Shown here piece after piece: positions 54,086 to 62,901 of a stretch of 64,000 bases of DNA. How positions within the stretch are numbered: the stretch's first letter is position 1; each line of letters starts with the position of its first letter. The notes under the pieces are model-generated. The model was given only the letters and a program-made list of their open reading frames with translations. It was not told where the DNA came from and searched no databases. Source of the stretch: Mucilaginibacter phenanthrenivorans (GTDB lineage: Bacteria > Bacteroidota > Bacteroidia > Sphingobacteriales > Sphingobacteriaceae); the NCBI RefSeq assembly GCF_024721155.1, contig NZ_JAHVAP010000007.1, positions 124,001-188,000 on the forward strand, in the 5' to 3' direction. A program made the position numbers and the translations under genes.

Positions 54086-56230
54086 ATGAGAAAACATAGA
54101 TCTTATTCCACCATTTTGTGCATTGCCCTACAGGTAATTGCCATAAACCTTTTTGGACAAGCCGTACAACTGGCCGCTGGTGTAAAGAAAATATCATCAG
54201 GCGTCGTTGATAAATTTACGCCTTACGGTTTCTGTTCAGAAGCGCCAATGGCTGCTGCTTTAGATAAGCTGCCGGCAGGTAAATTACCATTTGATATAGG
54301 TGATATAAAAATCAATATTACTGATAGAGGTGTGGTAGTTGAAGTGCCGCTGGATGATGAGGAGCAATTATATGGTTTTGGCTTGCAGATAGGTTCGTTT
54401 AACCAACGTGGTTTAAAAAAACGCCCGATAGTTAATGATAACCCGCTTAATGATCTCGGTTACACACACGGCCCCACAACGCTCTATGTATCAAACAAAG
54501 GTTACGGTATTTTAATTAATACCGCCCGTTACACCACCTTCTATTGCGGCACAACGGATAAGCTAAATAAGAACAACAAACGGAATGACGCTGGTAAAAC
54601 GGGTAACTCCGTCGAGGAATTATACAAAAACGATAAGAAAGCTGCAGGTTATGTAACCGTGGATATTCCCGGCGCCAAGGGGATAGATATTTTTGTTTTT
54701 GAGGGGCCTGATCTTAAAAGTGTGATGCAGCGCTATAACTTATTTTCCGGTGGTGGCGCTTTGCCTGCCATATGGGGGCTTGGCGTAAAATACAGGGTCA
54801 AGGCGGATTTTAATCAAAGCCAGGTAGGCAAAATGGCCGCTTATTTCAGGAACAATCACATTCCCTGCGATGTGCTTGGTTTGGAGCCGAGATGGCAAAC
54901 CGCATCCTATTCCTGTTCATACGTGTGGAACAAAAGTTTTTTCCCGTCCCCCAATGAATTTATCGACACGATGAAAAATAAAGGTTTTCATATAAATTTA
55001 TGGGAACATGCTTTTACATCGCCAAAATCGCCGTTGTATGAACCGCTGAAAAATAAAGCGGGAAATTATTTAGTGTGGAACGGTCTTGTTCCTGATTTTG
55101 CTGACACAGCCGCCGCCAATATTTTTGCCACCTATCATCGCGATACCTTTGTAAACGAAGGGATCTCTGGCTTCAAAATGGATGAGTGCGATAATTCAAA
55201 CATTGCCTTCGGCCGTGACAGTTGGAGCTTCCCGGAATTAAGCAGCTTCCCATCAGGCATTGATGGCGAGCAGATGCACCAGTTATTCGGGCTGCTTTAC
55301 CAGAAAACCATTTATAACATCTACAAAAAATCAAACAAGCGCACTTATCTTGATGTGCGGGCCTCAAATGCATTTGCCTCATCATACCCGGCTGCTTTAT
55401 ACAGCGACACCTACGTACATGACGAATACATCAGGATGATCGTAAACTCGGGTTTTGCGGGGATGATCTGGTCACCGGAGGTTAGGGAGTCAACTTCCAT
55501 CAAGGATTTTATGCGCAGGAGCCAAACCGCAGTGCTATCCGCCCAAACGCTGTATAACTCGTGGTACCTTAAAAACCCGCCGTGGCTACAGATCAATAAG
55601 GAAAAAAACAACAAGGATGAGTTGATGCCGGATGCAAAGGATGTTGAGGCGGATGTTCGGAAGCTGCTTAATTTCAGAATGAGCCTGATCCCATATCTTT
55701 ATAATGCTTTTGCTGCGTATCATTTTAAGGGGATTCCCGTATTTAGAGCACTTGTAATGGACTATCCGAAGGATAAAAATACATTCAACCTATCTGACGA
55801 GTATATGATAGGGGATGGCATTCTTGCGGCGCCATTAACCGAAAGGGCGGATGGGCGAACCGTGTATTTACCCGCCGGCACCTGGTACGATTTTAATACC
55901 AACCAAAAATTTGACGGCGGTAAAAGCTACACCATTAAGCCAGGCCTTACGCAATTGCCAATATTTATTAAAGCCGGAACTATTTTGCCGCTTGCCGAAC
56001 CCGTGGAGCATGTAGCGCCGGATACAAAATTCCAGGTCACCTGTTATGTATACGGCACTACAAAAACAGATGCGCAGCTATTTGAAGACGATGGGCTAAC
56101 TTTTGATTATGATAAGGGCGTGTATAATACCGTAAACCTTCTATGGGATAAAGGGCATGGCGAAGTTAAACGAAATGGGAAATATAAAGGTTTACGCTAT
56201 GTTGTGAGAAAATGGCAATTAATCAATTGA
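54086..56230 (+). CDS. Secreted GH31 alpha-glycosidase
   Basis: 714 residues from the ATG at 54086; the in-frame TTG at 54071 adds only five residues. The signal ends near L-F-G-Q-A (about 25). The N-terminal beta-sandwich has E-E-Q-L-Y-G-F-G-L-Q (a GH31 hallmark). The barrel carries Asp366 in F-K-M-D-E-C-D as expected nucleophile, and the C-terminal part has G-D-G-I-L-A-A-P-L-T and Y-L-P-A-G-T-W-Y-D-F. The specificity (alpha-glucosidase, alpha-xylosidase, alpha-galactosidase) is not readable from this. It is convergent with the GH13 gene, 161 bases away. Confidence 0.92.
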   Translation: MRKHRSYSTILCIALQVIAINLFGQAVQLAAGVKKISSGVVDKFTPYGFCSEAPMAAALDKLPAGKLPFDIGDIKINITDRGVVVEVPLDDEEQLYGFGLQIGSFNQRGLKKRPIVNDNPLNDLGYTHGPTTLYVSNKGYGILINTARYTTFYCGTTDKLNKNNKRNDAGKTGNSVEELYKNDKKAAGYVTVDIPGAKGIDIFVFEGPDLKSVMQRYNLFSGGGALPAIWGLGVKYRVKADFNQSQVGKMAAYFRNNHIPCDVLGLEPRWQTASYSCSYVWNKSFFPSPNEFIDTMKNKGFHINLWEHAFTSPKSPLYEPLKNKAGNYLVWNGLVPDFADTAAANIFATYHRDTFVNEGISGFKMDECDNSNIAFGRDSWSFPELSSFPSGIDGEQMHQLFGLLYQKTIYNIYKKSNKRTYLDVRASNAFASSYPAALYSDTYVHDEYIRMIVNSGFAGMIWSPEVRESTSIKDFMRRSQTAVLSAQTLYNSWYLKNPPWLQINKEKNNKDELMPDAKDVEADVRKLLNFRMSLIPYLYNAFAAYHFKGIPVFRALVMDYPKDKNTFNLSDEYMIGDGILAAPLTERADGRTVYLPAGTWYDFNTNQKFDGGKSYTIKPGLTQLPIFIKAGTILPLAEPVEHVAPDTKFQVTCYVYGTTKTDAQLFEDDGLTFDYDKGVYNTVNLLWDKGHGEVKRNGKYKGLRYVVRKWQLIN

Positions 56231-56391
56231 TGTTTTATAACCTGTTGATTAAATGGCGATGTTTACCCTGAAACGTTTGATACAAAAAGTAAACCAAAAT
56301 ATTTCAGGTCCGTGTTTAAAAGCGTAAATAGGGCAGAAATAAAACATCTTCAAGACGGTGTCGTTCGCAGAAGAGGTGCTATTAATAAAGT

Positions 56392-58125
56392 TCAATTTAA
56401 TTCATAAATAACAGCCCCGTAAGGCCTCAACCTTCCGGTATTAGATGGCTTATCATAATTGGACAATAAAATTGTTGCTTTACTAAGGTCAATCCCTGTC
56501 TTTGCGTTCATTGCTTTGTTTTTGAAATTAAGTAAGATCAGTAACTTCTTACCATTCAACTCCCTGGTATAGGCGTAGGTATCTGGATTTTCCCTGTCGA
56601 TAAGGGTGTATTTTCCATAAACCAGTACCGGGTTGTTTTTTCGGAGTTTTACAACTTTTCTGAAGTAATTTAGTGTGCTATTCGGGTCTTTCTCCTGGCT
56701 TGCGGCGTTGATTGTTTTGTAGTTTGAATTTACATTTATCCAGGGCGTACCTTTTGTAAATCCGGAGTTTTGAGTGGCATCCCATTGAAAAGGCGTGCGG
56801 CCGTTATCCCTACTGCTGAAAGCTATGAATTTTAGATATGCCTGCATATCGGCACCAATATTTTTTTGTCGCTGGTATTCGTTTAGCGTTTGTACATCCC
56901 GGTAATCCTCAATTTTTGTAAATCCGGCATTGGTCATTCCCAACTCGTCGCCGTTGTAATAGTAAGGGGTGCCTCGCATGGTCATTATAAAAGTGGTAAG
57001 CATTTTTGACGATGCTTCCCTAAACTGCGGGCTATCATTTCCGAATCGGCTTACCAAACGTGCCTGGTCATGATTGGCCAAAAATATCGACAACCAGCCT
57101 TTATCTGTAAAGGCACTATCCCATTTGGTAAATACATCCTTTAAATGTACTACGCTGTAACCATCAGGCTTTGCAATGTCCACAGCTTCAAATGCATAAG
57201 CCATGTTCAGTTCATTCCTGTTAGCATCAACCAAGTTGTGTGCGTCTTCAAACGTATTTCCGGCTCCTTCTGCTACACTCATCACATTGTATTTGCTCAA
57301 TACTTCTTGGTTCATTTCCTGCAGGTAACCGTGCAGGTTTCCCTGCATCCCGTAATATTGGGTAAAGTCCCTCTCAAATCCATTTGGAAATGCCGGGAAT
57401 GTGGTATCCTTTGCCGCAAACTGGAAGGCATCAAGCCTGAAGCCGTCAATCCCTTTATCGGCCCAAAACTTCATGATATCATAGACCTCCGCGCGGAGCT
57501 TAGGGTTTTCCCAATTGAGGTCCGGCTGTTTACGTGAAAAATAGTGCAGGTAATAGGCATTTGTAAGCGAATCATAGCGCCATGCGTCATGGTTTACATC
57601 AAATAAGCTATAACGATATGGCGGTTTGCCTTTTTCGGCATTCCACCAATGGTAATATTCGCGATATGGATTTTTACGTGAGCTTCGGCTTTGCTTAAAC
57701 CACTCGTGCTCATCGCTGCTGTGATTTACAACCAGGTCCATCACAAGCTTAATTCCACGGGTATGCATGCCTTTTAGCATAGTGTCAAAGTCGTCCATTG
57801 TGCCGAAATCTTTCATGATGTTGCGGTAATCGCTTACGTCATAGCCGTTATCGTCATTCGGAGAGCCGTATATCGGGTTAAGCCATACCACATCAACCCC
57901 TAAACTTTTAATATAATCCAGCTTAGAAATTATTCCTTTCAGGTCACCAATGCCGTCGCCATCCATATCCTTAAAACTCCGGGGGTATACCTGGTAAACT
58001 ACGGCTTCTTTCCACCACTTGCGATCCGTTGTGTCCTTGGCAGTTCTGTTATTTTGGCCGGTGCAAGTTTTGCTTACAAGCAAACCCGCAGCAACTATAA
58101 TTAGCGGCGTAAAGAAATTTGACAT
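56392..58125 (-). CDS. Secreted GH13 alpha-glucosidase-type enzyme
   Basis: 577-residue enzyme of the oligo-1,6-glucosidase/alpha-glucosidase group. The N-terminal signal sequence runs to about 24 (T-C-T-G-Q-N). The Cys21 context is not a good lipobox. GH13 motifs are D-L-V-V-N-H-S-S (130-137), G-F-R-L-D-A-F with nucleophile Asp232, acid Glu286 in V-A-E-G-A, and A-N-H-D-Q with His352/Asp353. Q-V-Y-P-R-S-F-K-D near 45 is typical. It is the only alpha-glucan enzyme in the window and the only block E gene on the minus strand. An operator-like sequence sits just before its start. Confidence 0.93.
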   Translation of the reverse strand: MSNFFTPLIIVAAGLLVSKTCTGQNNRTAKDTTDRKWWKEAVVYQVYPRSFKDMDGDGIGDLKGIISKLDYIKSLGVDVVWLNPIYGSPNDDNGYDVSDYRNIMKDFGTMDDFDTMLKGMHTRGIKLVMDLVVNHSSDEHEWFKQSRSSRKNPYREYYHWWNAEKGKPPYRYSLFDVNHDAWRYDSLTNAYYLHYFSRKQPDLNWENPKLRAEVYDIMKFWADKGIDGFRLDAFQFAAKDTTFPAFPNGFERDFTQYYGMQGNLHGYLQEMNQEVLSKYNVMSVAEGAGNTFEDAHNLVDANRNELNMAYAFEAVDIAKPDGYSVVHLKDVFTKWDSAFTDKGWLSIFLANHDQARLVSRFGNDSPQFREASSKMLTTFIMTMRGTPYYYNGDELGMTNAGFTKIEDYRDVQTLNEYQRQKNIGADMQAYLKFIAFSSRDNGRTPFQWDATQNSGFTKGTPWINVNSNYKTINAASQEKDPNSTLNYFRKVVKLRKNNPVLVYGKYTLIDRENPDTYAYTRELNGKKLLILLNFKNKAMNAKTGIDLSKATILLSNYDKPSNTGRLRPYGAVIYELN

Positions 58126-58669
58126 GAATAATTGGTTTAAATCGTTTTGGAAGAATAATTGATATTGGTTAGCACTAAGTTAAATTAATAATAATTATCG
58201 GGGCGGCAAAATAATTATTACGCCTTTTCTAACACACTTTGGGCTGAGCACTATTTGAAACAGAAAGCCTAAGTATTTTAACTTGAGCCTTTGGGCCATA
58301 TTTAATTAATATGGTTCATTAACGGTAAGGTTCCGCTCCCTATGCCAGGACTCCAATGTTCAGAAAACTATAGGTTTTGTTGCTGCGGATAGCACGCAAA
58401 GCAGTTTTGAAAAAGCTTTTGATCATGATTGTAAGTTTTAATGCTTTAAGGACAGCCTTATCCGTTAAGTGTTGTATCGTTTCGAAAGTTTATCAGGAAA
58501 AAGAGGGAGACGGAAGAGGTAGAAGGTCTCAACTTCTTCGATTCAAGGCTTTCGTATTTAAAGTAGTTCCAATAAGACCGAAACCGAACCGTTTATCGTC
58601 AATTTAAAATGCTTATTTACAATTTTTGTATAAATTTATGAGGACTTGTTACACCCAAATTAACTATTT
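58126..58669. other. 544-base intergenic region without a supported gene
   Basis: Holds the candidate operator at 58134 and AT-rich sequence. The open stretch 58377-58607 has a composition unlike neighbouring proteins and no recognisable domain, so I do not call it a gene. It may be remnant DNA. Confidence 0.5.
58134..58150 (-). promoter_or_regulatory. Weak LacI-type operator before GH13
   Basis: Read on the minus strand it is CCAAAACGATTTAAACC, sharing AAAACGATTT with the Sus-block site at 17212. It ends 8 bases upstream of the GH13 ATG, similar to O2 at 8229. Weaker than the other sites. Confidence 0.4.
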
Positions 58670-59110
58670 ATGTTCCCGCACATTAAAGAAACCATCCGCT
58701 TAGGCAACCTTGAACTCAATTTTCTGCTTGATGGCAATGATACAGAAGGCACCCTGGTACAGTTTGAGATGGTCGTGCCGCCTAATGTTAAGGTTCCGGC
58801 GCCACATTTTCATGTCGGCGTTGATGAAACATTGTATATATTGGATGGAACCCTTACGCAAACTGTCGGCACTGAAATACGTGAACTTCGTGCCGGCGAT
58901 CACTGTTTTATAAAAAGAGGAATTGTACATGGTTTTAATAACCTACACGACAAACCTGCAAGAGTCCTTTGTACACTTTCACCGGCCGACATAGGCCCGG
59001 CTTATTTTCATGAGATTGCAGCGGTCATCAACGCCGGAGGTCCTCCCGATATGCAAAAGATACTGGCTATAATGAAAATCCATGGCCTTGAGCCGGTGAG
59101 GCAGGTATAA
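58670..59110 (+). CDS. Cupin-domain protein
   Basis: 146-residue cytoplasmic single-domain cupin. The cupin motif 1 region P-A-P-H-F-H-V-G-V-D-E-T-L-Y-I-L-D-G (about 44-61) has two His and a Glu as potential metal ligands, and motif 2 is R-A-G-D-H-C-F-I-K-R-G-I-V-H-G-F-N (about 74-90). No other domain. The natural substrate is unknown; such proteins are often small-molecule dioxygenase-like, isomerase-like or binding proteins. An SDR gene follows after 121 bases. Confidence 0.85.
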   Translation: MFPHIKETIRLGNLELNFLLDGNDTEGTLVQFEMVVPPNVKVPAPHFHVGVDETLYILDGTLTQTVGTEIRELRAGDHCFIKRGIVHGFNNLHDKPARVLCTLSPADIGPAYFHEIAAVINAGGPPDMQKILAIMKIHGLEPVRQV

Positions 59111-59231
59111 ATAGTAACAGCGCAAAACGAAATCTGCCAACAACGGGGTTATTTGATTTATACAATAAATGGATTGATTGACACAAACAAGCTTCGTATT
59201 TTACCCGCCATCTTTGTAGAAAAATATCAAG

Positions 59232-59996
59232 ATGGAAAATAAAAATAAAATAGCCCTGGTAACCGGTGGCAGCCGCGGACTGGGGAAGGATATGGCTTTA
59301 CGCCTGGCGGAGAAGGGATTAGATGTTGTTATTACCTACAATAGCAAAGCAGAAGATGCACAAAACGTAGTAGTGCAAATCGAAGGGCTGGGAGGGAAGG
59401 CCGCTGCACTGCAACTAAATACAGGTGATCTTAAATCCTTTGTTACATTCACAGACAGCCTGATCGGGGTTTTGGCTAATACGTTTAACGCTGATCATAT
59501 CGATTACCTGATCAACAATGCAGGCGTAGGCGGCTATTCGCCAATTGCTGATGTAACCGAAGAATTGTTTGATGAACTGTTGAATATCCACTTCAAAGGC
59601 GTTTATTTTCTTACGCAACGTCTTCTGCCATTAATGAACGACGGGGGAGGCATAGTAAATGTCTCCAGCGGACTTACACGCGTTACAGTGCCGGCATCAT
59701 CTGCATATGCTTCAATGAAAAGTGCGGTGGAAACATTTACAAAATACCTTGCTAAAGAATTGGGCGGGCGAAGGATCAGGGCTAATATCGTCGCTCCTGG
59801 CGCTATCATGACCGATTTTGGTGGCGGTCACCTCCGCGGAGATGAACAATTGCAAAATTTCATCAGCAGCGTAACGGCGTTAGGCAGGCCTGGTGTGGCC
59901 GAGGATATTGGTGGGGTAGTCGCCTTTCTTTGCACTGAAGACGCCAGGTGGGTGAATGGGCAGCGCATTGAGGTTTCCGGTGGGATGGCGTTGTAA
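59232..59996 (+). CDS. SDR-family NAD(P)-dependent oxidoreductase
   Basis: 254-residue classical short-chain dehydrogenase. The cofactor motif is T-G-G-S-R-G-L-G (10-17), N-N-A-G-V-G-G near 93-99 supports the central sheet, and S-S plus Y-A-S-M-K (about 143-160) gives the Ser-Tyr-Lys catalytic set. The C-terminal V-N-G-Q-R-I-E-V-S-G-G-M is typical. The Gly-rich loop followed by T-Y-N-S-K at the end of beta 2 suggests NADP(H). Substrate unknown. A 12-base-stem hairpin lies just after the stop. Confidence 0.92.
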   Translation: MENKNKIALVTGGSRGLGKDMALRLAEKGLDVVITYNSKAEDAQNVVVQIEGLGGKAAALQLNTGDLKSFVTFTDSLIGVLANTFNADHIDYLINNAGVGGYSPIADVTEELFDELLNIHFKGVYFLTQRLLPLMNDGGGIVNVSSGLTRVTVPASSAYASMKSAVETFTKYLAKELGGRRIRANIVAPGAIMTDFGGGHLRGDEQLQNFISSVTALGRPGVAEDIGGVVAFLCTEDARWVNGQRIEVSGGMAL

Positions 59997-60012
59997 CCCA
60001 TAACAGGTTTAA

Positions 60013-60045
60013 CTATAAGCAGGCGTTAAATATGCCTGCTTATAG
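60013..60045. terminator. Hairpin between convergent SDR and DUF1569 genes
   Basis: Perfect 12-base arms CTATAAGCAGGC (60013-60024) and GCCTGCTTATAG (60034-60045) with a 9-base loop. It sits between two convergent genes, so it can end transcription from both sides, although the T-tract is poor. Confidence 0.75.
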
Positions 60046-60069
60046 GCTTATTGGTTTAATGACATAAAG

Positions 60070-60510
60070 CTAACTATTAAATTGCCGCAAATGATGATCG
60101 ACGTGTTTATAGGCCATGCGACCGGCCTGGTCGGCCGTTAGCTGGCCGAAAAAAGGATGAACGAATCCCAAGCCCTCCCGCTGCTCATGTTCATGGATCA
60201 GGCTGATCCATTCTGCTTTGGCGGGCGCCACGTCGCCATGTCCGGTCATTTTAAACGACGGAACAGTGGGCAGATTGTGTTTCGCAGGTTCATCCTTCAT
60301 CATATCCTTCAATGCAAATTTGCCAACCAACCGCCCAAGAAAAGATTGCCTGTAGATAGTTTTACCAAGCAGCATTTCTTCCCATTTTATACAATGCCTG
60401 ATCATTTGATAGGTAGTCATTTCTCCCCATTCGGCATGACTGTCTTCATTAAGCGTGTTTATTCTTGCAAGCACCTCTTCTCTTGTTTTGGAATCAAATA
60501 TAGTTTTCAT
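60070..60510 (-). CDS. DUF1569 / DinB-like protein
   Basis: 146-residue helical protein with the DinB-superfamily pattern: M-T-T-Y-Q-M-I-R-H-C near 31-40 and H-P-F-F-G-Q-L-T-A-D-Q followed by Y-K-H-V-D-H-H near the C-terminus, where three His could bind a metal. The family has no well-established role; some members bind or transfer thiols. It lies 8 bases after the VOC gene stop in the same direction, so they form an operon. Confidence 0.82.
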   Translation of the reverse strand: MKTIFDSKTREEVLARINTLNEDSHAEWGEMTTYQMIRHCIKWEEMLLGKTIYRQSFLGRLVGKFALKDMMKDEPAKHNLPTVPSFKMTGHGDVAPAKAEWISLIHEHEQREGLGFVHPFFGQLTADQAGRMAYKHVDHHLRQFNS

Positions 60511-60518
60511 CGTCCCTC

Positions 60519-60929
60519 TTAGTTAAGTTGTGCCAGTGAAAACCAATTACCAGAGTCGTCTTTAAATAAGGCTTCGGTGCCATAAAACTCCTTTGTAGGA
60601 GGTTTGATAAATTCTACACCCTTTGCCTGCAACTCTTCATAGGTTGCAAAAATATCGGTGCACGTAAAAATACCCACGCCAAAAGTTCCCTTTTTTACAA
60701 GATCGCGTAACGCTTCAGCGGTATCTTTTGAATGTAACAGGCTTTCGTGTATTGGCGTTAAGTTGATCTCAAAACCGGGCTGCTCCGGAGTGCCAACGGT
60801 AAGCCAGCGCGCGTCTTTATTCATCGGCGCATCAATAACTACCTTTAGTCCGAGTTTATTAACGTAAAAGTCAAGGGCGCTGTCCTGGTCCAGGACGTAG
60901 ATGTTCATATGTGTCATCCTTGTTATCAT
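60519..60929 (-). CDS. VOC-family (glyoxalase-like) protein
   Basis: 136-residue protein with a vicinal-oxygen-chelate fold, two beta-alpha-beta-beta-beta halves. Start chosen at the ATG at 60929 (MITRMTHMNIYV); the TTG at 60956 would add nine charged residues. Motifs are M-N-I-Y-V-L-D-Q-D-S-A-L-D-F-Y at the start, F-E-I-N-L near 65 and D-D-S-G-N-W-F-S-L near the end. Probably a bleomycin-resistance/dioxygenase-like or isomerase-like protein; the metal ligands are not all obvious. It is co-directional with DUF1569. Confidence 0.88.
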   Translation of the reverse strand: MITRMTHMNIYVLDQDSALDFYVNKLGLKVVIDAPMNKDARWLTVGTPEQPGFEINLTPIHESLLHSKDTAEALRDLVKKGTFGVGIFTCTDIFATYEELQAKGVEFIKPPTKEFYGTEALFKDDSGNWFSLAQLN

Positions 60930-60995
60930 TTCATTGCGTTTTAATGGTTTACGCAAAGAAACAGGTAAAATAACAATCTCACTTGTCCGAAATTG

Positions 60996-61469
60996 CTATT
61001 TCTCCAACCAGCCATATTGATAGGCAAAGCAGTGGGGTATTACCGTTAATGGTGAATCGGTTATCTGTTTTTTGAGGATTTGCTGTTTTAACAAATAGTC
61101 GGATGGGTTAATTCCAATTATGCGTTTGAATGACCGGCTAAAGGAGCTTAATTCTTCAAAACCTACCGCGTCACAAACAGCAGTAACCGGAATGCCGGAG
61201 GCCAGCAATTTCATGGCATTTTCAATTCTTACAGAAATCAAATATTGATGCGGCGTTTTACGATATATTTCCTTGAACTTCCTGATGAAGTGAAACTTCG
61301 AATAGCAGGCTTCATCAGCAATAGAGAAAAGTTCGATGTTTTCGGCAAAATGCTGATCGATAAAAAGTTTTGCCTGGACTATCCGCCGGTAGAAATATAA
61401 TTTGGGATATGGATCACCTAATTGATTCAATGCTGTTGGTAAGCCTGTCGGTTTTTTCTGACGATCCAT
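60996..61469 (-). CDS. AraC-family transcriptional regulator (short)
   Basis: 157-residue protein consisting mainly of an AraC C-terminal DNA-binding domain (about 28-130): I-A-D-E-A-C-Y-S-K-F-H-F-I-R-K-F-K-E is the first helix-turn-helix, and V-C-D-A-V-G-F-E-E-L-S-S-F-S-R-S-F-K-R the second, followed by G-I-N-P-S-D-Y. There is no sugar-binding cupin domain. It lies 66 bases before VOC and is probably transcribed with VOC and DUF1569, and may control them. Confidence 0.9.
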   Translation of the reverse strand: MDRQKKPTGLPTALNQLGDPYPKLYFYRRIVQAKLFIDQHFAENIELFSIADEACYSKFHFIRKFKEIYRKTPHQYLISVRIENAMKLLASGIPVTAVCDAVGFEELSSFSRSFKRIIGINPSDYLLKQQILKKQITDSPLTVIPHCFAYQYGWLEK

Positions 61470-61601
61470 CTGTTTCCTGGCTTTTGCGCTTGTGAAAATA
61501 TCTTAGCCATTTTCGAACTCAAATTTAGTAACAAATTAAAGATAGTATTATTTTATTCGGCGCGAGTTTCATTTATCTAAGTAGTACGCGTTTTTAATAT
61601 T

Positions 61602-62732
61602 TCAGTTCGCTGGAGACTTTTTAGTGTGATATAGAGCACTTTCAAGCTTCGCGTCGAGGTGATCGATGTCTTTGTAGGTAATTAGTTCACCGTTTTGCAT
61701 TTCGCAGGTGTAATATGTTATATAAACGGCCAATGGTTTTATCAATTGAAAATGTCCGGGCGGTCTGTTAACAGTCAGTTGGCCGGATAACAGAGAAGCT
61801 AATTTAGTGGCATCCTGCACGGTAATAAAGTTATTTGTTGTTAGTTGCTTCCCTTCAACCGGTATTGTTAGTGGTTTCTTTCGCTGCCGTAGAATGACTA
61901 CCCCTTTACTGGTAACTAACTCATTAAACGCAGAAGGTAAATCGCGGGAAATCCCGTTTTTTATTTTGAATCTATAAACGGTATCCCTGGTGTAATAGCT
62001 CAATATTTTAGACGGTATGTTGACGGTTATGAAATTAATAGCGTTAGCATTTATCCAGCGCATTCTTTCAAGGTTAACAGCCATCAGCCTTATCTCACTT
62101 TGCGGCGTTTCGTAGCAGTCGCCGGTATAAAGCCCGGTAACCAGGTGCATTTTATATTGCAGGGATTTGTAGGGTGCCGAAGTTGGCTGAGCGCTGATAA
62201 TTGCACTATAAAAATCATTTTGCCTGATTGCATTTGCCAGGGTAATTTCAGCCCGAAAATTAGTTGTTACCTTGTTATCTATTTTGAATGCGGGCCATTC
62301 CGGGTTCAGCCTGCCATAATGCAGGTTATTTACAAAAGCAATTACCGCATCTGTTAACATGATATCATAAAGAGCCGCTTGCCGATTGTTTGGTTTGCCG
62401 GGATGCTCCATAAGTTCATGGAGTTTAGGGTATAATAACCGATCAGGATGGTAATCGGAATGATTCAATCCGTATTGGATTACGCAATCCAGCAAGAGCA
62501 TGGCATCAAATGCGTGTGTTTTGGCTGTATCAGGCGCGATCCAGGCAAGTTGATAGCCAGATGCCTTATAAAATCGCTCTACAGAATTAGGATAATATAA
62601 TTCATTTCTGTGTGCTGCTAATTGCGCGCGGAGGCCGGTTGTATCTGCCGCCTTCAAATCGGAGGCTGCAAATAACAGCAATAGTAAAATATATATTCTA
62701 ATTAACTGCATGACTTTTTGCGTGGTACTCAT
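61602..62732 (-). CDS. L,D-transpeptidase (YcbB-type) homologue lacking the catalytic motif
   Basis: Started at the ATG at 62732, which puts a signal peptide at 1-30 (ending L-K-A-A-D); ATGs at 62786 and 62711 are also possible. The scaffold part of YcbB/LdtD-type enzymes is visible: A-V-N-L-E-R-M-R-W (218-226) and, at the end, K-P-L-A-V-Y-I-T-Y-Y-T (332-342). Between them the usual S-x-G-C-V-R catalytic motif is absent: the position before V-Q-D-A-T-K-L-A reads N-N-F-I-T. The segment between scaffold and C-terminal strands is also short. It is probably a non-catalytic wall-associated protein, since the reading frame is intact. Length is 376 against about 500-600 for active relatives. Confidence 0.75.
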   Translation of the reverse strand: MSTTQKVMQLIRIYILLLLLFAASDLKAADTTGLRAQLAAHRNELYYPNSVERFYKASGYQLAWIAPDTAKTHAFDAMLLLDCVIQYGLNHSDYHPDRLLYPKLHELMEHPGKPNNRQAALYDIMLTDAVIAFVNNLHYGRLNPEWPAFKIDNKVTTNFRAEITLANAIRQNDFYSAIISAQPTSAPYKSLQYKMHLVTGLYTGDCYETPQSEIRLMAVNLERMRWINANAINFITVNIPSKILSYYTRDTVYRFKIKNGISRDLPSAFNELVTSKGVVILRQRKKPLTIPVEGKQLTTNNFITVQDATKLASLLSGQLTVNRPPGHFQLIKPLAVYITYYTCEMQNGELITYKDIDHLDAKLESALYHTKKSPAN

Positions 62733-62901
62733 AATTATGCTGTAAAGATCCTTCGCCGTCGGCGCTTGTCTGATGATACAGGTCATTACAAAACCTGATA
62801 TTCGGCACTATTTCAAAAATGAACAGCTTGATTTCTTATAAATTCAATGCCTGATAACGACTTTTCCCCTAAGGATCTTCTTTGCTTTCAAAGCGGTACG
62901 A

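Noticed and set aside
47715..56283. GAAACATTTGATAC at 47715 and GAAACGTTTGATAC at 56270, one mismatch apart
   Set aside because: One copy precedes a gene start and the other lies between convergent ends, so no common role is evident; probably chance.
56261..56308. Inverted repeats CCTGAAA/TTTCAGG and GTTTAC/GTAAAC, with AAACGTTT inside, considered as a second LacI-type operator or a terminator
   Set aside because: Lies between convergent genes, not at a promoter, and has no T-run. The palindrome differs from the cluster motif.
57145..57537. Plus-strand open frame of 130 codons
   Set aside because: Opposite the GH13 catalytic barrel, whose family motifs are complete; this is an antisense shadow.
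58377..58607. 76-codon frame in the 544-base gap after GH13
   Set aside because: Basic, irregular composition, no domain, no neighbour in the same unit. I treat it as non-coding or remnant.
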